DNA of 33,588 nucleotides from Nitrospira sp. UBA6493 (GTDB taxonomy: Bacteria > Nitrospirota > Nitrospiria > Nitrospirales > Nitrospiraceae): the NCBI GenBank assembly GCA_002435325.1, contig DJMJ01000049.1, positions 1 to 33,588 on the forward strand, in the 5' to 3' direction. The notes under the pieces were generated by a model that did not search any database, had not been told where the DNA came from, and saw nothing but the letters and a program-made list of their open reading frames with translations. The first letter of the stretch is position 1; each line of letters begins with the position of its first letter. This document shows positions 25,247-32,034 of the stretch, one piece after another. The translations under genes were made by a program, and so were the position numbers.

Positions 25247-25998
25247 TTCCCAGGATGACGACTTCAGATCTTGGGCAGTGCGGTCCTGCAAGAGAAGGGT
25301 TCGGAAAGAGGGGAGTAGAACTTCTCCTTCTTCAAGCACCGATCTCCTATGCCGCCGCATGGGACCTGCAAACGCACCTGCATCGCGAGCGAGTTGCAGG
25401 AGCGCGGCACGACGCGGTGCTGATTCTTGAACACCTCCCGGTCTATACATTGGGACGCAGGACAACGCCTTCCGACTGGGGCGGCGATCCTGCCCTCTTG
25501 CAGGCGGAAGGAGCGCAAGTCCAGCATGTGAATCGAGGCGGGTCTGTCACCTATCATGGCCCGGGGCAAGTCATCGTCTACCCCATCCTCCGATTAACGG
25601 ACTACGCCAGAGGGGTGAAGCAGTATGTCCAGCAATTGGAAGACATCATCATCCACTGCCTGCTAGCCTATGGGATTGAAGGCCAGCGAAGGGACAAGAC
25701 ACCGGGCGTATGGGTCACGGCTCCTCATGAAGCCAAGATTGCCTCCATCGGCATTCGCGTGGAACATGGGGTAACGATGCATGGCATCGCGCTCAATGTG
25801 CATCTGGATCTCTCTCCCTTTAGTCGTATTACCCCCTGCGGCTTAACCAATTGCCGCGTGACATCCATGACGGAAGTTCTAGGACAGCCAATTTCCGTCG
25901 CAACCGTGAAACGCGAGCTCGCCGATCGATTGAGTTCGCTGCTCGGCATCGACTGGCTTCCGCCCTCTCTCAACACTGAAATCTCACAGACGCAATGA
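25243..25998 (+). CDS. lipB: Octanoyl-ACP:protein octanoyltransferase
   Basis: This enzyme transfers octanoate from acyl carrier protein to lipoyl domains, the first step of lipoate synthesis. RGGSVTYHGPGQ is at residues 98-109. The catalytic pair is Lys165 in AKIASIGIRV and Cys199 in ITPCGL, both intact. The N-terminal 25 residues are extra relative to many LipB proteins. The start is GTG and overlaps the protease stop as GTGA; an ATG four codons later (25255) is the alternative. The overlap suggests translational coupling with the protease, an unusual partner. Glutamate dehydrogenase follows in the same direction with a 7-base gap. Confidence 0.94.
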   Translation: MIPRMTTSDLGQCGPAREGFGKRGVELLLLQAPISYAAAWDLQTHLHRERVAGARHDAVLILEHLPVYTLGRRTTPSDWGGDPALLQAEGAQVQHVNRGGSVTYHGPGQVIVYPILRLTDYARGVKQYVQQLEDIIIHCLLAYGIEGQRRDKTPGVWVTAPHEAKIASIGIRVEHGVTMHGIALNVHLDLSPFSRITPCGLTNCRVTSMTEVLGQPISVATVKRELADRLSSLLGIDWLPPSLNTEISQTQ

Positions 25999-26005
25999 GG
26001 CTCAC

Positions 26006-27262
26006 ATGAAAGAACTGGATACCCACACCTTCCGGCTGGCCGTGGCCCAATTCGATCAAGCCGCCGAAACCATGGAGTTGGATGGGAACCTGCGGGAACG
26101 GTTGAAGCTGCCCCAGCGATCCCTGATCGTCAGTGTCCCGGTACGCATGGACGATGGCCGCGTCGAGGTCTTCACCGGCTATCGCGTCCAGCACGACTCG
26201 TCTCGCGGCCCATCCAAGGGCGGCATCCGCTACCATCCCGACGTCAACCTGGGTGAAGTGGCCGCGCTGGCCATGTGGATGACGTGGAAATGTGCCTTGG
26301 CCGGACTGCCCTATGGAGGTGCGAAGGGCGGCGTCACGGTCGCCCCCAAGCAGCTCTCGCGCGCCGAGCTGCAGCGGTTGACGCGGCGCTATGCGGCGGA
26401 GATTTTCCCGCTCATTGGGCCGGATCAGGATGTCCCGGCCCCGGATGTCGGCACCGATGCGCAAACGATGGCATGGATCATGGACACCTATAGCCAGCAG
26501 GTTGGATACGCCGTTCCCGGTGTCGTCACGGGGAAGCCCATCTCGATCGGCGGGAGTCTCGGACGGGAAGAAGCCACGGGACGCGGAGTCGTCTACGTCA
26601 CCTTGGAAGCGCTCCGCCACCTGAATCTGACGATCGAAAACTCGACCGTGGCCGTTCAGGGATTTGGCAACGTGGGATCGCATACCGCGCGCATCATGCA
26701 CGAGCAAGGGGCACGTGTGATTGCGGTGAGCGATGTCACCGGCGGAATCTATAATGCCCGCGGGCTCGATATTCCTGAACTGCTCAATCGCTATAAAGCC
26801 AAGGGCCAATCGCTACGAGAGACCAAGATGGGAGACTGGATCAGTAACGAGGAGCTCCTCCGGCTGGATTGTACAGTGCTGGTTCCAGCAGCCCTGTCCG
26901 AACAGATTACCGAACTGAACGCGGCGTCCCTGCGTTGCCGGATTCTGGCCGAAGGCGCCAACGGTCCGACCACGCTGGAAGCCGACCGGATTCTGGAAGA
27001 CAAGGGCGTTTTTATCATCCCGGACATTCTTGCCAACTCAGGCGGCGTCATCGTGTCCTACTTCGAATGGGTCCAGGACCTTCAGCGATTCTTCTGGAGT
27101 GAAACGGACATCCGCAATCGGCTGCAAGAGATCATCACCTTGGCCTTCCACCGAACCAAGCACTTCGCGACAGAGCGTCGGGTCTCCATGCGCATGGCCG
27201 CCCTCATGAGTGGCATCGATAAAGTCGCCCAGGCCCATCTCCAGCGAGGCTTGTATCCGTGA
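26006..27262 (+). CDS. Glutamate dehydrogenase (Glu/Leu/Phe/Val family)
   Basis: This 418-residue enzyme interconverts glutamate with 2-oxoglutarate and ammonia. The substrate domain has GGIRYHPDV and the catalytic-Lys segment LPYGGAKGGV near residue 100. PDVGTDAQTMAW follows. The nucleotide domain has the loop GFGNVGS near residue 220, and LAEGANGPTT and SGGVIVSYFEWVQD are typical. The length fits the hexameric class of about 420 residues; NAD versus NADP preference is not decided. GAGG lies 5 bases before the ATG. It follows lipB closely and could be co-transcribed with it and the protease. Symbol gdhA or gluD is not chosen because the subclass is unclear. Confidence 0.93.
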   Translation: MKELDTHTFRLAVAQFDQAAETMELDGNLRERLKLPQRSLIVSVPVRMDDGRVEVFTGYRVQHDSSRGPSKGGIRYHPDVNLGEVAALAMWMTWKCALAGLPYGGAKGGVTVAPKQLSRAELQRLTRRYAAEIFPLIGPDQDVPAPDVGTDAQTMAWIMDTYSQQVGYAVPGVVTGKPISIGGSLGREEATGRGVVYVTLEALRHLNLTIENSTVAVQGFGNVGSHTARIMHEQGARVIAVSDVTGGIYNARGLDIPELLNRYKAKGQSLRETKMGDWISNEELLRLDCTVLVPAALSEQITELNAASLRCRILAEGANGPTTLEADRILEDKGVFIIPDILANSGGVIVSYFEWVQDLQRFFWSETDIRNRLQEIITLAFHRTKHFATERRVSMRMAALMSGIDKVAQAHLQRGLYP

Positions 27263-27304
27263 CAGTCCTCCATCCCCTCGCCATTCCAGGCCACACGTGA
27301 CGGC

Positions 27305-27694
27305 ATGAACCACTATGTCTTAGCAGCCATTACCGGAATCTGGCTAGCCGATGGGATCTCCCTCTTGATCGCTCCGCGCTTCGTGATTGGACGAGTGAGG
27401 GATGCCCTCCAGATAAATCCCTCTCTCCGGTTCTGGCAACTCCTGTCGACCACGGCAGGAATCGCCTTGCTACTCGGCACTCGAGAACTCCCCTACCAAC
27501 TACTTTGGACGCTCACCGCAATGGTTATGATAATCAAGGGAGTGTTTCTTGCCTGGGGTTCGCCGGCATGGCGATCACTCATGGTCGAGTGGTGCGTGCA
27601 GCGTGAGGATGTGGATTATCGATTCGTCGGGATCGGGCTTTGCACTCTTGCCGTGCTCCTCCTCCATGCGCTAGGGTGGCTCGGACATGAGTAG
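27305..27694 (+). CDS. Small multi-span membrane protein
   Basis: This gene encodes 129 residues with about four hydrophobic helices: near 4-24 (VLAAITGIWLADGISLLIAP), 46-60 (LLSTTAGIALLLG), 68-84 and 108-125. It resembles small DUF2065-type membrane proteins in size and in the first helix pattern, but I cannot name the family with confidence. No Shine-Dalgarno sequence is obvious, so it may be translated by read-through from the upstream gene, 42 bases away. No function is assigned. Confidence 0.65.
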   Translation: MNHYVLAAITGIWLADGISLLIAPRFVIGRVRDALQINPSLRFWQLLSTTAGIALLLGTRELPYQLLWTLTAMVMIIKGVFLAWGSPAWRSLMVEWCVQREDVDYRFVGIGLCTLAVLLLHALGWLGHE

Positions 27695-27717
27695 GCCACA
27701 GCATTCGGGAGACCTTT

Positions 27718-28014
27718 ATGGATCGTTCCGCCATCGCCACCGCCTGGGAAACCCATTGCGGGGAAGACTGGCCTCAATTTGCCAGTCCGAATGAAGGGCA
27801 GTTGATGACCCTCGATACGGTGATTAGCGGGTGCGTGGTGTTTTTTCTGGACAGCCCGGAAGGGCTGGATGCACAACGTGTCACAATCGTGAAAGATTGC
27901 CTAGCTGATTTGGACGGTTTGACCGAGGAACTAGACGCAGACTGCCGCCCCTACTTTATCCGGCTTCGACGACTCGGTGAGCTCCTGATTGCCACCGCAC
28001 CCACATCGTCATAA
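27718..28014 (+). CDS. Hypothetical protein
   Basis: This is a 98-residue soluble acidic protein with mixed beta and helical character, containing a VVFFLDSPEG turn and a helix LTEELDADCRPYFIRLRRLGELL. No known motif was recognised. GGGAGA lies six bases before the ATG. It follows the small membrane gene by 23 bases and ends at a convergent hairpin shared with the globin gene. Good start signals and compact context support it as real; the function is unknown. Confidence 0.65.
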   Translation: MDRSAIATAWETHCGEDWPQFASPNEGQLMTLDTVISGCVVFFLDSPEGLDAQRVTIVKDCLADLDGLTEELDADCRPYFIRLRRLGELLIATAPTSS

Positions 28015-28024
28015 ATCGAATCCT

Positions 28025-28057
28025 GGCAGCTGGGTAACTTTGTGTCACCCGGCTGCC
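28025..28057. terminator. Convergent-gene hairpin, likely bidirectional terminator
   Basis: GGCAGCTGGGT and ACCCGGCTGCC pair as an 11-bp stem with one G-U pair and an 11-base loop. It lies between the stops of the 98-residue gene and the globin gene. There is no clear U-tract on either side. Confidence 0.5.
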
Positions 28058-28071
28058 GAATTCGCTCCTGG

Positions 28072-28518
28072 TTATTCGACAATATCCTTCTTCAACGGCC
28101 CCAAGATCCCGAGAAGTTCGTTCTTTTCCTGAGCAGGAACCTTGAACTTGTCGAGCGCAGCCACAAGGTCGCCGACCAGTGCGGAGAAATCACCATCGGT
28201 GATTTTCATCCCGGCATGAAGCGGCCTCATGGCTCGCCCCGTATAGGTGCAAGAGCCGCCGGTCGCCATGCATACCTGATCAACGAGATGCCCCTTCATC
28301 TTGGGAATATCGGTCGTTGCAAAGCGGCCATTGATTCGCGTGTCATTCGCCACATTGACGACGAACTGATCCACGACAGCGGTAATGGCGGGCTTCCCGC
28401 CAAGGCGGTCATAGAGCGATTTGCCAGACGGCGCCGTCTCTACCCCTGAACAACCGGTCATCATAAGGGCCAATCCAACACCTGTCAGGATCATAGTCTG
28501 CCGAATACTTTTCTGCAT
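28072..28518 (-). CDS. Lipoprotein group-1 truncated haemoglobin
   Basis: This is a 148-residue globin of the trHbN (GlbN) class attached to the envelope. The signal peptide ends in the lipobox MMTGC (Cys23). The globin domain begins SLYDRLGGKPAITAVVDQF. The conserved YTGRAMRPLHAGMKITDGDF carries the proximal haem ligand His101. The C-terminal LDKFKVPAQEKNELLGILGPLKKDIV is the usual ending. The position that is normally Tyr-B10 appears to be Val53. The ATG at 28518 has GGGAGGA at 5 bases; longer in-frame starts run back through the regulator's promoter. It is divergent from a LysR gene. Likely roles are NO or O2 binding in the periplasm; the exact role is not shown. Confidence 0.9.
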   Translation of the reverse strand: MQKSIRQTMILTGVGLALMMTGCSGVETAPSGKSLYDRLGGKPAITAVVDQFVVNVANDTRINGRFATTDIPKMKGHLVDQVCMATGGSCTYTGRAMRPLHAGMKITDGDFSALVGDLVAALDKFKVPAQEKNELLGILGPLKKDIVE

Positions 28519-28620
28519 CGCGGTCCTCCCGGCTAAAGATGATAATGGATCCTCTTGTTGTCCGCTTGCTCTGCCAGCATTTTCCGCGCGAGGGCCAGCG
28601 ACAACAATTGATCCGTCTTG

Positions 28621-28649
28621 TTGACAAGGCACTATGGTCCCGCTAGTAT
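28621..28649 (+). promoter_or_regulatory. Sigma70 promoter of the LysR regulator
   Basis: TTGACA (28621-28626, perfect), a 17-base spacer and TAGTAT (28644-28649). The expected start point near 28656 gives a leader of about 62 bases to the LysR ATG at 28718. It rules out the longer open frame beginning at 28634. Confidence 0.75.
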
Positions 28650-28672
28650 CATTCGTAAAATATATTGTTTTC

Positions 28673-28699
28673 ATAGTAGCTATAGCTATTGGCTATAGC
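28673..28699. promoter_or_regulatory. Overlapping dyad operators, LysR-type (T-N11-A)
   Basis: ATAGC-TATTG-GCTAT (28682-28696) is a perfect inverted repeat. Its T83 and A95 give the T-N11-A pattern of LysR-family sites. It overlaps ATAG-TAG-CTAT (28673-28683) and the self-complementary TAGCTATAGCTA (28677-28688). The site is just downstream of the regulator's start point, as expected for autorepression, and lies between the globin and LysR genes. Confidence 0.65.
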
Positions 28700-28717
28700 A
28701 TATCAAGGTCAACGCCA

Positions 28718-29656
28718 ATGGAACTCCGCCAGCTCCGGTATTTTCTCGCAGTCGCCGCAACCCAAAACTTCACGCGCGCCGCCGAAACCGTCCACGTTTC
28801 ACAACCGTCGCTCTCCATCCAGATCGCTGGGCTCGAAGATGAATTGGGCACCAAACTGTTCGACCGTCTGGGCCGTAAAGTCGCCTTGACGCAGGCCGGT
28901 GAGCTGTTTCGTGACCATGCCGGACGCGTGCTCCGCGAATTGGAACAGGCGGTTCAAGTCGTTCAGGAGCTTCAAGGCGCGCAGCGGGGACGCCTGGTCG
29001 TCGGTACCGTCGCCACCGTCAATTCCTACTTGATCCCCCCGCTGGTCTCTCGTTTTAAGCAGCGTTTTCCCGGTATCCACTTGCAAGTGCACGCGCAGCC
29101 GTCGACCGATATCGTCGCGGGGCTCCTCGCCAACCGTCTTGATATCGGGATCTGCCTGCTTCCAGTTGAGCATGACCGGTTGACTGTCGTTCCACTTTTC
29201 GATGAACGTCTGATTCTTGTTGCCCCGGCCAACTCTCCAATGAAGAAAGCCCGCCTGCACATGCAAGAACTTGCCGGGCTCCCGCTTGTTCTCATGCCTG
29301 CGGATTATTGTCTGAGAAAGATGGTCGAGGCGGAATGCGCCGAAGCCCACGTGCAGCCACAAGTCGTGCTGGAGATGACTTCGCCAGAAGGGATTCTCCA
29401 AGCCGTAGCTGGCGGAGCCGGATTAACGATCTTGCCTGAGCTCTACGTCCTTATGCGCCCTCCAGGGCTCTCAATCAGAACCTTTGAGCTCCACGATCCC
29501 GTTCCTCGTCATTCCGTGGGACTAGTCTTTCCCTCAGATCGATACCAAAATCTTGCCGCCAAGGAGTTCGGCAACCTCTGCCGAGATACCATGAAAACCA
29601 TTTTGGAAATAAGTAAACCGGCTGCCAGCAAGCGCCGCATCGGCTTACGCGTCTGA
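28718..29656 (+). CDS. LysR-family transcriptional regulator
   Basis: This is a 312-residue regulator. The N-terminal winged HTH reads MELRQLRYFLAVAA, then NFTRAAETVHVSQPSLSIQIAGLEDELGTKLFDRLGRKVALT, the textbook LysR signature. The effector domain (about 88-295) has RGRLVVGTVATVNSYLIPPLVSRFKQRFPGI and IGICLLPVEHDRLTVVPLFDERLILVAP. The chain is close to the Cys/CynR/CbbR group, but the inducer cannot be read from sequence. The ATG at 28718 starts the HTH exactly, and a good promoter and dyad operator lie upstream. It is divergent from the lipoprotein globin, which is the obvious candidate target besides itself. Confidence 0.93.
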   Translation: MELRQLRYFLAVAATQNFTRAAETVHVSQPSLSIQIAGLEDELGTKLFDRLGRKVALTQAGELFRDHAGRVLRELEQAVQVVQELQGAQRGRLVVGTVATVNSYLIPPLVSRFKQRFPGIHLQVHAQPSTDIVAGLLANRLDIGICLLPVEHDRLTVVPLFDERLILVAPANSPMKKARLHMQELAGLPLVLMPADYCLRKMVEAECAEAHVQPQVVLEMTSPEGILQAVAGGAGLTILPELYVLMRPPGLSIRTFELHDPVPRHSVGLVFPSDRYQNLAAKEFGNLCRDTMKTILEISKPAASKRRIGLRV

Positions 29657-29677
29657 CCGCCTAAGCCTGTTGGTTTC

Positions 29678-29706
29678 TTGCAAGTTTGCCACCCCTTGGA
29701 TAAAAT
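29678..29706 (+). promoter_or_regulatory. Sigma70 promoter of the secreted orphan
   Basis: TTGCAA (29678-29683), a 17-base spacer and TAAAAT (29701-29706). The start point near 29713 would give a leader of about 80 bases to the gene at 29792. Confidence 0.55.
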
Positions 29707-29791
29707 GATCCGTCATGCACCGTTCTGCCAATCCAACCATAACTCTCGGCACACGCCGTTATTCATTTTAACGCGATAGAAGGAGGAATCG

Positions 29792-30325
29792 ATGAGGGTG
29801 AAATACGGGTTGTTCTCGCTAGCCTGGGCACTCATCGCGCTCCTTATGAGCTTCTCCTCACCGCTGCACGCCGAACCCTATGAGTTGAGCAAGCACGACG
29901 TCATGGAACCAAAGAATATTTCCAGTGACTCCGTCTCCTTGTTCGGCGTCAAGTTGGGCGATTCGGAAGCGAAAGCGTTAGACCTGCTGGTGAACGAGAA
30001 AATATCCGGAATCAAAGCGGAGCAAGAAGCCAGCTTCATTTTCCTGATCGATCAACGAAAGCCCACAGGTCCAATGGCTGGCGTACGGGTGCAAGACGGG
30101 AAAGTGGACCTCATTTTCATCAATAACCGATTTTCTTACAAAACACGGGGCCTCTTCCGCAACGTCCTGAACTGCGAAAGCCCTGAAGAGATCAGGAAAA
30201 TATTAGGCAAAGAAGAATACGGCGATGAGAACGTTATGGGTGCCGTCATGGCTTACGACAAGCAAGGCTTCCAGGTCAATTACCTCGGCAAGGATATCAA
30301 CATCGAATTTTCTCTTCCTCACTAA
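29792..30325 (+). CDS. Secreted hypothetical protein
   Basis: This gene encodes 177 residues. A signal peptide ends near SPLHA before Glu28. The mature part of about 150 residues has mixed beta and helix structure, with a SLFGVKLGDSEAKALDLL segment and IRVQ/VDLIFINNRFSY-like strands. This layout (a short allosteric-looking GVKLGDS start, then repeats of sheet and helix) is common in periplasmic proteins of unknown role; I do not recognise the family. GGAGG lies five bases before the ATG, and a good promoter is upstream. A strong hairpin after the gene ends the unit. The function is unknown. Confidence 0.8.
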   Translation: MRVKYGLFSLAWALIALLMSFSSPLHAEPYELSKHDVMEPKNISSDSVSLFGVKLGDSEAKALDLLVNEKISGIKAEQEASFIFLIDQRKPTGPMAGVRVQDGKVDLIFINNRFSYKTRGLFRNVLNCESPEEIRKILGKEEYGDENVMGAVMAYDKQGFQVNYLGKDINIEFSLPH

Positions 30326-30387
30326 AGACCATCCTAAAATTGGTCACCCTCGTCTGGGATTATCTCAACTAATAATTTGCACTCCTG

Positions 30388-30421
30388 TCCGGTGAGGCGG
30401 CTTCGAAGCGGCCTCACCGGA
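30388..30421 (+). terminator. Strong hairpin after the secreted orphan
   Basis: TCCGGTGAGGC and GCCTCACCGGA form a perfect 11-bp stem. The intervening bases can extend it as GCTT-CG-AAGC after a G-G mismatch. It is followed by TTCCTTC, a weak pyrimidine tract. It may also serve the minus-strand carboxypeptidase, which ends at 30564. Confidence 0.6.
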
Positions 30422-30563
30422 TTCCTTCATGAAGAACCCCACTCGTCTCTTTTCATTCAGGATCGCACAAGACATAACAACGCCCCAAGCCATGGCCACA
30501 CGTGCCATGACCTCGACCTTGAAAGAATGCTGCCTAGCCGGACAGGTTAGCAAAAGCGGGAGG

Positions 30564-31448
30564 CTATCGGACTTCTGTTGCTTTGAGTCCGTAATCGATC
30601 AGACTCTTGGCGGTATTCCAGCGGCGGTTGGAATTCAGGATGACGAGCAACAAATCACTGCCGTTTTGAGAAACCTTGGCAATAAGACAACGACCGGCCT
30701 TGGAGGTAAATCCGGTCTTCACCCCTTCCACACCGGGAATACGGCCGAGCAGCCGATTGGTATTGTGGAGCACATACGACTGGTGCCCGCTCACCGGGGT
30801 AATGATTTGTCGTTCCTCACGGACCAATCCGCGAAAGATGGGATTCTGCAAGGCAATTTCACTGAGCCTGGCCAGATCCTCCGCCGTGGAGTAATGCTCG
30901 GGCCCGTCAAAGCCACACCCGTTGCTGAAATGCGTATTGGTGAGACCCAGTGCAACAGCTTTGGCATTCATCAGCGCGACAAATTGAGCTTCGTCGCCCC
31001 CGACATGTTCAACCGCGGCAAGACAGGCATCATTGGCCGAAACAATGAGCATGGCCTTCAACAAATCTTCCAGTCTAAAGACCTCTCCCGCTCGCACACG
31101 TAAATGAGTCTTTGGCGCACGGGCCGCATTGGGACTAATGGTCGCCTGATCGTCGAGTTTTCCGTTTTCAAGTATGACCAGGGCCGACATGATCTTGGTG
31201 AGACTGGCCGGTGAGAGCCGACGGAGTGAATCGTGCTCGTAGAGGACCCGCCCAGACCGCAATTCCTTGAGAAGAATTCCGTGAGCCGGGGCAATTCTCC
31301 AAGGGAGATGATGCGTCACTGATGTCGTAGGACGAATCTGTGGCTTATGCTTGGCGATATATTCGGCTTGTGCGGGAGAAGACACTCCAGCCAATGTGGG
31401 ACCGACGATCGATAGCACCATGGACGCCACACACACCATTCGATTCAT
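30564..31448 (-). CDS. D-alanyl-D-alanine carboxypeptidase (S11 penicillin-binding protein)
   Basis: This 294-residue periplasmic enzyme trims D-Ala from peptidoglycan stem peptides. A signal peptide ends at PAQA before Glu29. The serine acyl-enzyme motif SxxK is S82-L-T-K85, the SxN motif is SAN at 137-139, and KTG is at 244-246 (VKTGFTSKAG). LERLSP..SLTKIMSALVILE and NACLAAVEHVGG-type context is typical of S11. The chain lacks the C-terminal beta-rich domain and membrane anchor of DacA/PBP5, giving the short form seen in DacB/DacF-type proteins. The start has AAGGAG about ten bases upstream. It is next to the zinc-ribbon gene but appears to be its own unit. Confidence 0.93.
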   Translation of the reverse strand: MNRMVCVASMVLSIVGPTLAGVSSPAQAEYIAKHKPQIRPTTSVTHHLPWRIAPAHGILLKELRSGRVLYEHDSLRRLSPASLTKIMSALVILENGKLDDQATISPNAARAPKTHLRVRAGEVFRLEDLLKAMLIVSANDACLAAVEHVGGDEAQFVALMNAKAVALGLTNTHFSNGCGFDGPEHYSTAEDLARLSEIALQNPIFRGLVREERQIITPVSGHQSYVLHNTNRLLGRIPGVEGVKTGFTSKAGRCLIAKVSQNGSDLLLVILNSNRRWNTAKSLIDYGLKATEVR

Positions 31449-31511
31449 ATTGGATGGACTCCTTACTCCCCGGATCGCTAGTCTAGGCCTACTGGCTCGC
31501 CGCTTGATTAA

Positions 31512-31700
31512 TTATAAGGTGTATGATTCTCGAACTTTTCGTCCCCGTACGCTGCTATCGATAACTTTATGAAAAAATCTGAGAACATCCGCAAGATCGA
31601 TCCAGAATCCGCAATTGAGGCACCGGGCGTAGAGCCGTTTGTTCATAAGAGTGTAGTGGCGCTCAACCATCATGAAGCCTTTGCATTTGAGGCACTGCAT
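31512..31700 (-). CDS. Small zinc-ribbon protein
   Basis: This 62-residue protein has two CxxC pairs: CLKC near residues 3-6 and CLNC near 27-30. The spacing fits one treble-clef or zinc-ribbon zinc site. A basic helix (FFHKVIDSSVRGRKVRESYTL) ends the chain, so nucleic-acid or protein contact is plausible. GGGGA lies about four bases before the ATG. It follows the small membrane gene by 19 bases on the same strand, at the end of the unit that starts with the VCBS lipoprotein. The function is unknown. Confidence 0.75.
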   Translation of the reverse strand: MQCLKCKGFMMVERHYTLMNKRLYARCLNCGFWIDLADVLRFFHKVIDSSVRGRKVRESYTL

Positions 31701-31719
31701 CCCGTCCCCATCTTACTCA

Positions 31720-31929
31720 CTATTGACGCAATCGATTCATAACGAGAGCCAAACAGCCGGCCAACAGTCCGCCGCCGAGAATCGTGGTCCCGAACGACAC
31801 CAGTGCCGTGGCGCCGGCAACAGGCTGAGTCCCTTCCAGCAAATCCCGAATACCACCCTGCACCATAAGCACAGCGAGGGTCATGATCGCGCCCATCGCA
31901 AACCACCAGCTAAAAATTCTTAGGGGCAT
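31720..31929 (-). CDS. Small two-span membrane protein, start uncertain
   Basis: The product has two transmembrane helices: FSWWFAMGAIMTLAVLMV, and after a short loop (QGGIRDLLEGTQPVAG) FGTTILGGGLLAGCLALVM. The start at 31929 places the first helix near the N-terminus and gives 69 residues. In-frame options at 32016 (ATG) and 32028 (GTG) would add about 30 charged residues. None has a good ribosome binding site. It sits between the VCBS lipoprotein and the zinc-ribbon gene, all on the minus strand. No family recognised. Confidence 0.6.
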   Translation of the reverse strand: MPLRIFSWWFAMGAIMTLAVLMVQGGIRDLLEGTQPVAGATALVSFGTTILGGGLLAGCLALVMNRLRQ

Positions 31930-32034
31930 TGGTGCCACACAGACAGGAAATTGGCGTGTATCGCGTCCCTTGGCCACTCTAACCGAGGGTCCCCAACCTG
32001 TCAAGAAGTGGGGCATTCTCGGTGCCACCTCTGG

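Noticed and set aside
25970..26809. 279-residue minus-strand frame over glutamate dehydrogenase
   Set aside because: Antisense to a gene with complete catalytic motifs; composition is typical of a shadow frame.
30365..30553. Small minus-strand frame downstream of the carboxypeptidase
   Set aside because: It reads straight through the strong hairpin at 30388-30421 and has no conserved features, although AAGG does precede one internal ATG.
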